A stretch of 6,678 bases of DNA from an uncultured Opitutia bacterium. Lineage in GTDB: Bacteria > Verrucomicrobiota > Verrucomicrobiia > Opitutales > UBA953. The position numbers and the translations under genes are program-made. Location: assembly GCA_903924185.1 (NCBI GenBank), contig CAIYAN010000163.1, positions 1-6,678 on the forward strand, in the 5' to 3' direction. The notes beneath the pieces were generated by a model. The model did not search any database and was not told the origin of the DNA. It saw nothing but the letters and a program-made list of their open reading frames with translations. This document shows, piece by piece, positions 1 through 6,343 of the stretch. Within the stretch, counting starts at the first letter, position 1. Every line of letters starts with the position of its first letter.

Positions 1-1
1 C

Positions 2-649
2 TTCTGGTGCCATCAGCGGCCTTTGCAGCAAAACGACGCGCGCATGGAGGCCCTCGTGCAGCGGGTCGTGGCGGGTAAGACGGGGTTCATCGCTTTACAC
101 TCGGCCCACTGGGCGAAGCCCTTCGTGCGGTTGATGCAGGAGCGCGCCAAGGCCGATGCCCTCGCCCAAGTGCCGGCGGCGGAACGCGCGACGGCTCAAT
201 GGACGTACCTTAATGATAAGCCCTATCGCGTGATGCCCAAGAAGGGCGCCGCCCCGACCCCGAACGTGCAAAAGGTCGGCGACGTCTGGCAGCTGACTTT
301 GCCGCAGTGCGTGTTCCCTACCTACCGTGCGGATGGCGCACCTTCCCACGTGACGACGCTCTTGCCCGCGCACCCGATTGCGGCCGGCCTGCCGTCGAAG
401 TGGGATATTCCACAGACCGAAATGTACGGCGAGCCCTTCTGGGTACCGACGCCGGATAGCGTGATTTTTGAGGAAAAATGGGATAAAGGTGAGCATTTCC
501 GCAGCGGTGCGCTGTGGAAAGTCGGCCAGGGCGACGTCTTTTATTTCCGTCCTGGGCATGAGACTTATCCCATCTACCGACAGGCCGAAAACCTGAAGGT
601 CATCGAGAACGCCGTTCGCTGGATGGGCGCTGAAGCCGCGCGGCGATGA
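2..649 (+). CDS. ThuA-family (trehalose-utilization-like) protein, 5' end cut off by window
   Basis: The frame is open from base 2 and upstream of the TTG at 23, and the residues before that TTG (FWCHQRP) fit the family, so the true start lies outside the window. 215 residues are visible; family members are usually about 240-260 residues, so roughly the first 30-40 are missing. Hallmarks of the ThuA family (PF06283 type) are the HSAHWAKPFVRLM segment, where homologues read HSGHF-K-F--LM, then HPIAAGLP, EMYGEPF, FRSG and FRPGHETYP near the C-terminus. The fold is class I glutamine-amidotransferase-like. ThuA of rhizobia takes part in the catabolism of trehalose and related disaccharides through keto-sugar intermediates; the exact substrate here is unknown. 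The gene overlaps the sulfatase start by 4 nt, so the two are probably translated together. Family assignment is firm, function is not. Whether it has a signal peptide cannot be seen. Confidence 0.88.
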   Translation, partial: FWCHQRPLQQNDARMEALVQRVVAGKTGFIALHSAHWAKPFVRLMQERAKADALAQVPAAERATAQWTYLNDKPYRVMPKKGAAPTPNVQKVGDVWQLTLPQCVFPTYRADGAPSHVTTLLPAHPIAAGLPSKWDIPQTEMYGEPFWVPTPDSVIFEEKWDKGEHFRSGALWKVGQGDVFYFRPGHETYPIYRQAENLKVIENAVRWMGAEAARR

Positions 650-2286
650 GAAGTTTACTCGTCCTTTGCCTTTCGTTGGTCGCAGCGTGGGCCGCTCCCG
701 CCAGTCGCCCGCCGAACGTCCTCGTCATCCTCGTCGATGACCTCGGCTATTCGGACCTCGGTTGCTACGGCGGTGAAATCGCCACGCCGAACATCGATCG
801 CTTGGCCGCGGGCGGGGTGCGTTTCGAAAAATCTTATAACTCCGCGCGGTGTTGTCCGACGCGCGCGTCGTTGCTGACCGGCCTCCATCCGCACGAGGCG
901 GGCATTGGTGATTTCGTCCGCTCTAAGCCAACGCCGAATGCCGGTGAGGCGTACACGGGGCACCTCCTTGCTAGCAACCAGACGCTCCCCGAGCTCCTCG
1001 CTGCGCGGGGCTACAGTACTTGGATGGTCGGTAAGTGGCACATGGGCTCGCCGGGTCCGATGGAGCGCGGCTTCCAGCATTATTTCGGCTACAAGGATTT
1101 TGGCGCGCATTCGGAAGGCCAGTGGAACGCGGCCAAATACGTCCGTCTACCTGCCACCGAAAAGCCCGAGCTTAACTACGAGACCGGCCGTTTCTACGCC
1201 ACCGACGTCTTTACCGACTACGCCTGCGAATTTCTGCGCCAGGCCCGGACTGATAAAGCTAAGCCATGGTTTCTTTACTTGGCCCATTCCTCGCCACACT
1301 TCCCGCTGCAGGCACCGCAAGCTTCCATCGACCGAAACATGGCGACCTATCGGCGTGGTTGGGACGTCCTGCGCACGGAACGCTTGGAGCGAATGAAGAA
1401 ACTCGGCCTCGTCCCAGCGACTGCGACCTTACCGCCGCGGGCTCGCGTGCCCGTGGACCGCGAGGATATTGCGAACGGTTATCCGGGACAACTAAACCCG
1501 GCTTGGGAAAGCCTGCCCGCCGATCGCCGCGAAGACCTCGCGCGCCGCATGGCTACCTTCGCCGCGATGGTGGAGCACGTCGATCGCGGCATCGGTCGCA
1601 TCCTCACCGACCTCGAAGCCAGCGGCGAGCTGGCCAACACGCTCATCCTTTTCACCAGCGATAACGGGGCCTGCTATGAGTGGGGCCCGTTCGGTTTTGA
1701 TGGGGCTTCGCGCACAGGGAAGACGACTCTGCATGCGGGCGAACAGCTGGCACAGATGGGCCAGGCGGGCTCGTTCTCGTCCTATGGCTCGGGCTGGGCA
1801 AATCTCGGTAATACGCCCCTCGCGATGTATAAACACTTCTGCAACGAAGGCGGCATCACTTCGCCGCTCATTGCGCATTGGCCGGCGGCGTGGCCCGCCC
1901 GGAGCGAGTGGGTCCGGCCCCCGGCGCACGTCATGGACTTCTTCCCGACCATTGCCGAAGCCACGGGTGCAGTGCGTCCGGCGGAGATTGCGGGCGTGAA
2001 GCTTAAGCCGCTGTCCGGTGTCTCCCTTGTTCCGTTGATGCGCGGCCTCGCGTGGTCGGAACGGGGTATCCCCACGGCCCATGAAGGCGCCCGTGGCTAT
2101 CGCCTCGGCCAGTGGAAAATCGTCTGGGGCAAGCGCCAGGCCGCGCCTGTGCAGTGGCAGTTGTTTGACCTCTCCCAGGACCCCTCGGAGGAACACGACC
2201 TTGCGGCGAGCCAGCCAGCCAAGACCGCTGAACTCGCGGCGCTATGGAACGCCTGGGCGGAACGGGTCGGCGTCCGGCCGCGTTAA
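646..2286 (+). CDS. Secreted arylsulfatase-type sulfatase (S1, formylglycine-dependent)
   Basis: A 546-residue sulfatase that hydrolyses sulfate esters, probably on a polysaccharide or its oligosaccharides. Residues 1-19 form a hydrophobic signal peptide with a likely cut in the AWAAPA stretch. All expected active-site residues are present: metal ligands D31-D32, the formylglycine cysteine C69 in C-C-P-T-R (69-73) followed by ASLLTG, K130 and H132 in GKWHMG, H218, D339-N340 in FTSDNG, and K396 in YKHFCNEGGITSPLIAHWP. They align one-for-one with the set known from Pseudomonas arylsulfatase. The C-terminal part (about 484-545, WQLFDLSQDPSEEHDL) is the usual small subdomain of S1 sulfatases. Activity needs C69 to be oxidised by a maturation enzyme that is not in the window. 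The ATG at 646 overlaps the upstream stop (ATGA) and has no Shine-Dalgarno, which fits translational coupling. The gene is full length and intact. Substrate cannot be read from the sequence; the neighbouring lyase suggests a sulfated uronic-acid polymer. Confidence 0.96.
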   Translation: MRSLLVLCLSLVAAWAAPASRPPNVLVILVDDLGYSDLGCYGGEIATPNIDRLAAGGVRFEKSYNSARCCPTRASLLTGLHPHEAGIGDFVRSKPTPNAGEAYTGHLLASNQTLPELLAARGYSTWMVGKWHMGSPGPMERGFQHYFGYKDFGAHSEGQWNAAKYVRLPATEKPELNYETGRFYATDVFTDYACEFLRQARTDKAKPWFLYLAHSSPHFPLQAPQASIDRNMATYRRGWDVLRTERLERMKKLGLVPATATLPPRARVPVDREDIANGYPGQLNPAWESLPADRREDLARRMATFAAMVEHVDRGIGRILTDLEASGELANTLILFTSDNGACYEWGPFGFDGASRTGKTTLHAGEQLAQMGQAGSFSSYGSGWANLGNTPLAMYKHFCNEGGITSPLIAHWPAAWPARSEWVRPPAHVMDFFPTIAEATGAVRPAEIAGVKLKPLSGVSLVPLMRGLAWSERGIPTAHEGARGYRLGQWKIVWGKRQAAPVQWQLFDLSQDPSEEHDLAASQPAKTAELAALWNAWAERVGVRPR

Positions 2287-2293
2287 TTTAGCC

Positions 2294-3490
2294 ATGAAGC
2301 CCTTTGCACTCCTCCTCATATTCTTAGTTTTACCAACCTGGGGTCGTGCGGAACGCCCTTATTTCGGGGCCGAACCTGGGGCCTTAGCAAAAGCCAAGCA
2401 AGCCATCGCCGCCGGTGACCCGGTGCTCGTCGGGGCCTTGAAAAAACTCAAGCAGGACGCGGATAAAGCTCTCTTGGTCGTGCCCGCCTCGGTGACGGAA
2501 AAGCAGAAGCTCCCGCCCAGCGGTGATGCTCATGATTACATGAGTTTGGCGCCGTATTTCTGGCCGGATCCCGCCAAGCCCAAAGGCATACCGTATCTGC
2601 GGAAGGACGGCGAAGTGAACCCGGAGTCCCGTGAACTCGCCGCCAATGATACCCTGCGAGTGCGTGCCTTGGCGGCGACCGTGGAATCGCTTGCGCTCGC
2701 TTACTACTTCACGGGCGAGGAAAAGTATGCGACGCACGCTGCCCAGCATCTGCGCGTTTGGTTTCTCGCGCCCGCGACCCGGATGAATCCGAATCTTAAG
2801 TTCGCGCAGGCTGTCTTAGGTGTAAACGACGGACGCGGGACGGGTATTATCGAAGCCCGCGGGTTGGCGGTGTCGGCCGACGCAGCCATTCTGCTGCTTG
2901 GTTCGAAAGCGTGGACGAAGGACGACCAGACCGCAGTAGAGCGCTGGGGTGACCAGTATTACGAATGGCTTTTACGCAGTAAGAACGGCCAGGACGAACG
3001 CGCCGCGAAGAATAACCACGGCACTTGGTATGATGTGCAGGCCGTGCATTGGGCCCTCGTGCTTAAGCGGACCGAAGAAGCCAAGGGATTTATCGATCAA
3101 GCAGGCGTGAAGCGGATTGAAGTCCAGATTGAGCCGGATGGACGGCAGCCCTTGGAACTGAGCCGGACGGCTTCTTTCAGTTACTCGTGTTTCAACCTGC
3201 GGGCTTTATCCGACCTCGCCTTGCTCGGCCAGCACGCGGGCGTCGACCTGTGGGCCTACCGTTCTAAGGACGGTCGCTCACTCCGGGTCGCCTTGGATTA
3301 TCTGGTCCCCTATCTGGGTAAGCAGCCGAAGCCTTGGCCGGGCCAACAGATTCATGGCAGTAGCCCGGATGAAATCATGCCTGTGCTCCGTCGGGCTGCG
3401 CATGCGACCGGTGCGACCGCTTATGAAGAGTTACTCGCCCAGTATGCGGAAGCGCCGAGTAAGCGGTTCCAGTTGGTCGCTCCGCGCTAA
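2294..3490 (+). CDS. Secreted alginate lyase family protein (PF05426-type polysaccharide lyase)
   Basis: 398 residues, starting at the ATG at 2294, which opens a clear signal peptide (MKPFALLLIFLVLPTWGRA, likely cut after A19). The same frame is open further upstream inside the sulfatase, but that stretch is arginine/proline-rich shadow sequence and is not part of the gene. The body looks like the alpha/alpha-barrel alginate_lyase superfamily: YMSLAPYFWPDP (82-93), NPNLKFAQAV (165-174), the hallmark NNH (240-242) in KNNHGTWYDVQ, and ELSRTASFSYSCFNL (287-301). By analogy with PL5 lyase A1-III (Asn191, His192, Arg239, Tyr246), N241, H242, R291 and Y297 are the likely beta-elimination residues. 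Known members cleave alginate, and some (PL38-type) act on glucuronan or related polyuronates, so true substrate is open. It lies 7 nt after the sulfatase stop in one operon, with no Shine-Dalgarno. It ends 3 nt from the convergent phosphate transporter gene. Confidence 0.9.
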   Translation: MKPFALLLIFLVLPTWGRAERPYFGAEPGALAKAKQAIAAGDPVLVGALKKLKQDADKALLVVPASVTEKQKLPPSGDAHDYMSLAPYFWPDPAKPKGIPYLRKDGEVNPESRELAANDTLRVRALAATVESLALAYYFTGEEKYATHAAQHLRVWFLAPATRMNPNLKFAQAVLGVNDGRGTGIIEARGLAVSADAAILLLGSKAWTKDDQTAVERWGDQYYEWLLRSKNGQDERAAKNNHGTWYDVQAVHWALVLKRTEEAKGFIDQAGVKRIEVQIEPDGRQPLELSRTASFSYSCFNLRALSDLALLGQHAGVDLWAYRSKDGRSLRVALDYLVPYLGKQPKPWPGQQIHGSSPDEIMPVLRRAAHATGATAYEELLAQYAEAPSKRFQLVAPR

Positions 3491-3493
3491 ACG

Positions 3494-4612
3494 TTACTTC
3501 GCCCAGCCGAACAGCACGCAGGCACGGTAGAACACGTAGCCGAGCGTAAGCGTAATAGGAATCGTCAGGACCCAGGCCCAGACGATGCGCCCCACGAGGC
3601 CCCACTTCACCGCGTCAAAGCGCTTGCTGGCGCCGACCCCGAGGATGGAGGTCGAGATGACGTGCGTCGTCGAAAGCGGAATACCGAGTTCGGAGGCGCC
3701 CGTGATGGTGATGGCCGCGGCGGTTTCAGCGGCAAAGCCGTGGACCGGCTGCAGCTTGACCATCTTGTGCCCCATCGTCCGGATGATGCGCCACCCGCCG
3801 GCGGCGGTGCCGGCCGCCATGGTCACCGCGCAGAGCACGATGATCCAGACAGGCACATGGTCGACCGTACCCTTGGCATTGATGATGGGCTTGAGCCATT
3901 GGGCCCAAGCGGGAGCATGGGCTGGATCAAAGGCGCCCGCGCCGACGCCGACAATGAGCGCGAACGTGATAATACCGACGGTCTTTTGGGCGTCGTTGGA
4001 ACCATGGGAAAAGCCCATCAGGCCAGCCGAGACCAGTTGTAGCTTACCGAAGACCTTGCTGACGATACTGGGTCGCACAGTCAGGCGGACGATTACGATC
4101 GTCAGCAGCATCATGAAGATGACACCGAGGGTGAAGCCGATGAAAGGCGAAATCACCATTGGTTTGATTAACTTGGGCCAGAGTCCGACCGACTTGCCAG
4201 CTGCATCCGTGCCGTCCCAGATAAGTCGTCCCCAGGTGAGGTGGGTCTGACCGAGGACCCCGCCGCAGAGGCCGCCGATGAGCGCGTGGGAGGAACTCGA
4301 AGGAATCCCGAACCACCAGGTGACCAGGTTCCAGACGATGCCGCCCATGAGGCCGCAAGCGATGGCCAGCTGGGCGACCTGAAAGCCCCCCGCAAGGTCG
4401 ATGTAGCCAGAGTAGATGGTCTTGGCAACGGCGGTGCCCCAAAAGGCCCCGATGAGGTTGGTGACCGCCGCCAGCATGATGGCTTGGCGGGGCGTCAGGA
4501 CGCGGGTCGAGACGACGGTTGCGATCGCATTAGCCGCATCATGGAAGCCGTTGATGTATTCAAACACCACGGCCACCAAGATGACCAACATCATCAGCAG
4601 GAAAGGGTCCAT
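3494..4612 (-). CDS. pit: PiT-family low-affinity inorganic phosphate transporter
   Basis: A 372-residue inner-membrane protein with about ten hydrophobic segments that imports phosphate (as a metal-phosphate complex) driven by H+ or Na+. The two inverted repeats of the PiT family are plain: the first has FEYINGFHDAANAIATVVSTR (17-37, with N21, D25 and N28) and GIPSSSSHALIGG (102-114); the second has GFSHGSNDAQKTVGII (200-215) and GIPLSTTHVISTSILGVG (310-327). The length suits the short bacterial subclass, which lacks the long central cytoplasmic loop of E. coli PitA. The start at 4612 puts the family's usual N-terminus directly before the first membrane segment. It follows the DUF47/PhoU-like gene by 19 nt, the classic pairing for this type of Pit, so the two are surely co-transcribed. 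No Shine-Dalgarno is visible, and the preceding stop may supply ribosomes. In rhizobia the equivalent orfA-pit pair is under PhoB control. Confidence 0.95.
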   Translation of the reverse strand: MDPFLLMMLVILVAVVFEYINGFHDAANAIATVVSTRVLTPRQAIMLAAVTNLIGAFWGTAVAKTIYSGYIDLAGGFQVAQLAIACGLMGGIVWNLVTWWFGIPSSSSHALIGGLCGGVLGQTHLTWGRLIWDGTDAAGKSVGLWPKLIKPMVISPFIGFTLGVIFMMLLTIVIVRLTVRPSIVSKVFGKLQLVSAGLMGFSHGSNDAQKTVGIITFALIVGVGAGAFDPAHAPAWAQWLKPIINAKGTVDHVPVWIIVLCAVTMAAGTAAGGWRIIRTMGHKMVKLQPVHGFAAETAAAITITGASELGIPLSTTHVISTSILGVGASKRFDAVKWGLVGRIVWAWVLTIPITLTLGYVFYRACVLFGWAK

Positions 4613-4631
4613 GGGCGGCTAGGGCAGCGGC

Positions 4632-5273
4632 TTAGGCGTACTTGAGGGCGATCTGGAACACGACCTTACCGGCATCGCGGCAATGATCGATCGCGCGCTC
4701 GAGAAGCTCGTAGATGTCCTTGAGCACGACGACTTCCTTGGCGTCGACGTTGCCCTGGTAGAGGTCGCGGAGGAGTCCCACCATGAGGCGATCGGCGTCC
4801 CCCTCGATGGTCTGGAGGGTCTCGTAGTCGTCCTGAATCTCTTCGACGTTGGAGAGCTTGCGGAGGCGGCCGACGAGGCGGGCGGTAACTTCAGTGGCCT
4901 GCTCGAGCATGCGGACCTGCTTGTCGACGATATCAGTCGAAAACTGTAAAGGGCAGATGGCGAGGCGTTCGCCAATCTTTTCGCAGGTCTTCGGAATTTT
5001 ATAGAGAGCGTTGGCGAGGGCCTCGATGTCCTCGCGCTCGAGCGGGGTCACGAAGGTCTTACAGAGTTCCTGGGTGATCGAGAGGCCGATGCGCTTGTCG
5101 ACGCGGCGGGCGACGACCAGCTCGGTGAAGCACTGTTCGAAGTCGGGCTTACCGACTTGGGCGTAAAGTTTGGATAGCGACTTAGCGCTTTTCTGCGCTT
5201 CAACAGCGCTCGCTTCGAGGAGCTCGTAGAACTTTTCATCCTTACCGAGGACCTTCTTGAGGAAGTCTTTCAT
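4632..5273 (-). CDS. DUF47 / PhoU-like accessory protein of the Pit transporter
   Basis: 213 residues of almost wholly helical protein, the size of the DUF47 (PhoU_div, PF01865; TIGR00153) family. These cytoplasmic PhoU relatives are encoded beside PiT transporters and are thought to restrain or tune phosphate import. Seen here: an N-terminal MKDFLKKVLGKDEKFYELLE, the family block FVTPLEREDIEALANAL (74-90), QTIEGDADRL (154-163) and LKDIYELLERAIDHCRDAG (184-202) with an E192-x-x-x-D196 metal-type pattern. The matching acidic pattern in the first half seems absent: residues 90-95 read LYKIPK where many members have D-D-I-x-D. The frame continues 28 codons upstream to an ATG at 5357, but that stretch runs through the hexamer repeat and the leader hairpin and has no family similarity. 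The ATG at 5273 gives the normal family N-terminus and was chosen. First gene of the phosphate-uptake operon, reading away from the 5331-5388 repeat array. Confidence 0.9.
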   Translation of the reverse strand: MKDFLKKVLGKDEKFYELLEASAVEAQKSAKSLSKLYAQVGKPDFEQCFTELVVARRVDKRIGLSITQELCKTFVTPLEREDIEALANALYKIPKTCEKIGERLAICPLQFSTDIVDKQVRMLEQATEVTARLVGRLRKLSNVEEIQDDYETLQTIEGDADRLMVGLLRDLYQGNVDAKEVVVLKDIYELLERAIDHCRDAGKVVFQIALKYA

Positions 5274-5326
5274 AGGTGTGTGGGGTATGCCCTTCAAACC
5301 CTCCCGAAAACGGAAGGGCAACACCT
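5274..5326 (-). promoter_or_regulatory. 5' leader of the DUF47-pit operon with alternative hairpins
   Basis: Read on the minus strand, the leader holds two competing structures. Structure one: CCCTTCCG (5318-5311), TTTT loop, CGGGAGGG (5306-5299), an 8-bp stem with one G-U pair in RNA. Structure two: GCCCTTC (5319-5313) with GAAGGGC (5295-5289), a perfect 7-bp stem, enclosed by AGGTGT (5326-5321) with ACACCT (5279-5274), the six bases immediately before the ATG. Both use bases 5313-5318, so they exclude each other. Structure two would bury the start-proximal bases. There is no Shine-Dalgarno at normal distance; GAAGG at 5295-5291 is 17 nt away. A regulatory role is inferred, and whether the transcript begins upstream of 5326 is unknown. 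Confidence 0.35.
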
Positions 5327-5330
5327 GTTC

Positions 5331-5388
5331 GTAACATATCTGTAACATACGTAACATCAGTCTGTTACAAGTGTTACGATTGTGTGAC
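5331..5388. promoter_or_regulatory. Mirrored array of six TGTTAC-type hexamers, candidate Pho-box-like operator
   Basis: Three GTAACA hexamers (5331-5336, 5342-5347, 5351-5356) are followed by TGTTAC (5363-5368), TGTTAC (5372-5377) and TGTGAC (5383-5388). Start-to-start spacings are 11, 9, 12, 9 and 11, so the whole 58 bp is exactly symmetric about the point between 5359 and 5360. Only the hexamers pair across the axis; the spacers do not, which speaks for protein binding rather than a hairpin. Read 5'->3' on either strand, each half is TGTTAC-N3-TGTTAC-N5-TGTKAC, one half pointing at each divergent gene. Direct repeats near an 11-bp period, and similarity to CTGTCAT/CTGTCAC (E. coli) and TTAACA (B. 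subtilis) half-sites, suggest a PhoB/PhoP-type site given the phosphate genes, but the regulator is not identified. Confidence 0.65.
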
Positions 5389-5497
5389 GAGATTTTGGGG
5401 GTAAGTCTGTGGTTTAGGTGTTAATAATCATAATCGTCACCGGATACCTGCGTTTTCGCCACGGTTTCGTCACCCAGCGCTGGCATGATTCGTTTCC

Positions 5498-6343
5498 ATG
5501 GAAGACACACTACGTCCGTTGAGCGCCAAGGTCCATTTCCGCACCCTCGTGTTGTCGGATCTCCACCTCGGCACCAAGGACGCCCAAGCCCGCGAGCTCT
5601 TGGAGGTCTTACGCGGTATCCGTTGCGATAAACTCATCCTTAACGGTGACATCGTCGATCTCTGGTCTTTGCAGCGCAAGAATCACTGGGGCCCGGCGCA
5701 CACCGCCGTCGTCCGTCGCATTCTCAAGATGGCGGAAAAGGATGGCACGCGCGTCGTCTACCTGCGCGGTAACCACGACGACTTTATTCGCCGCTTGATT
5801 CCGCTGAGCCTCGATCGCATCGAACTCGCCGAAGAGCACCTGCATGAGACTGCCGATGGGAAGCGCTTCCTCTGCATCCATGGCGACGCCTTCGACACAG
5901 TCATGGCGAAGATGCGCTGGTTGGCCGTCATCGGGGACATCAGCTACCAGCTCTTGCTTGACCTTAACCGCTTCTATAACCGCTGGCGCGCCTGGCGCGG
6001 TAAGGAGTACTTCTCCCTCTCGCAGGCAATCAAGGGTCGCGTGAAGTCGGCGGTCAGTTTCATCTCTAGTTTCGAAGACCACCTGCAGGCCCTGGCCCGT
6101 CGGCGCGGCTGCGATGGCGTGATGTGCGGTCACATCCACAAGGCCGAGGACCGGATGATCGGCGAGATGCGCTACCTCAACTCCGGCGATTGGGTCGAGT
6201 CCTTGACTGCCATCGTCGAAGAAGCCGATGGTCGCCTCCGCGTCGTGGACCGCGCGGAATTGCGTACTTTGATTGCCGCCCAGCGAGCGGCCTACGATGC
6301 GGGTGCCTATCCCGAAGCGAGCCGCGTGCCGGCCGTTGCCTAA
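5498..6343 (+). CDS. Calcineurin-like metallophosphoesterase, LpxH/PlcP type (UDP-2,3-diacylglucosamine diphosphatase-like; possible phospholipase C PlcP)
   Basis: 281 residues with the full set of dimetal phosphoesterase motifs in order: SDLHLG (D21, H23), NGDIVDLW (D51), GNHDD (N92, H93), HGD (H128) and GHIHKA (H212, H214). It is routinely annotated as UDP-2,3-diacylglucosamine diphosphatase, the lipid A enzyme. The arrangement DGKRFLCIHGDAFD (120-133), the long helical insert 134-195 (LNRFYNRWRAWRGKEYFSLS) and YLNSGDWVES (226-235) more closely recall, from memory, the PlcP group, Mn-dependent phospholipases C of rhizobia and marine bacteria that split phospholipids to diacylglycerol when phosphate is scarce. 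The overlapping downstream gene, an MGDG-synthase-like glycosyltransferase, would use diacylglycerol and supports that reading. No signal peptide or membrane segment; probably cytoplasmic or peripheral at the inner membrane. The ATG at 5498 has no Shine-Dalgarno; an ATG at 5485 is out of frame. The family is certain, PlcP versus LpxH is not. Confidence 0.9.
   Translation: MEDTLRPLSAKVHFRTLVLSDLHLGTKDAQARELLEVLRGIRCDKLILNGDIVDLWSLQRKNHWGPAHTAVVRRILKMAEKDGTRVVYLRGNHDDFIRRLIPLSLDRIELAEEHLHETADGKRFLCIHGDAFDTVMAKMRWLAVIGDISYQLLLDLNRFYNRWRAWRGKEYFSLSQAIKGRVKSAVSFISSFEDHLQALARRRGCDGVMCGHIHKAEDRMIGEMRYLNSGDWVESLTAIVEEADGRLRVVDRAELRTLIAAQRAAYDAGAYPEASRVPAVA

Larger units (their letters stand above)
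5274..5497. promoter_or_regulatory. Divergent control region between phosphate-uptake and lipid-remodelling genes
   Basis: This 224-bp gap is the only real intergenic space in the window, and it must hold the promoters of two divergent transcription units. From left to right it contains the leader of the DUF47 gene with inverted repeats (5274-5326), a six-hexamer mirrored array (5331-5388), a G-run at 5396-5401, and an AT-rich patch TTAATAATCATAATC at 5421-5435. The AT patch could supply a -10 element (CATAAT at 5429-5434) for the phosphoesterase gene. I see no good -35 at the usual spacing (TCTGTG at 5406-5411 is poor), as would be expected of an activator-dependent promoter. I find no convincing sigma-70 promoter for the minus-strand operon. 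No coding potential is apparent here. Confidence 0.7.

Noticed and set aside
1492..2196. 234-residue minus-strand frame within the sulfatase gene
   Set aside because: Arg/Ala/Gly-rich shadow of a gene whose plus-strand frame has every active-site residue.
2081..2293. N-terminal extension of the lyase frame into the sulfatase gene
   Set aside because: The extension has a Ser/Arg/Pro-rich composition and lies inside conserved sulfatase sequence. The ATG at 2294 begins a proper signal peptide.
5299..5318. Hairpin with AAAA/UUUU loop as a transcription terminator
   Set aside because: There is no T-run after the stem on either strand, and it lies in the leader of a gene rather than after one.
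5274..5357. Longer DUF47 start at 5357
   Set aside because: It would add 28 residues without family similarity, across the hexamer array and the leader inverted repeats.
5331..5388. CRISPR-like or tandem repeat array
   Set aside because: Units are 6 bp with spacers of 3-6 bp and an inverted half. This is an operator-like pattern, not repeat-spacer architecture.
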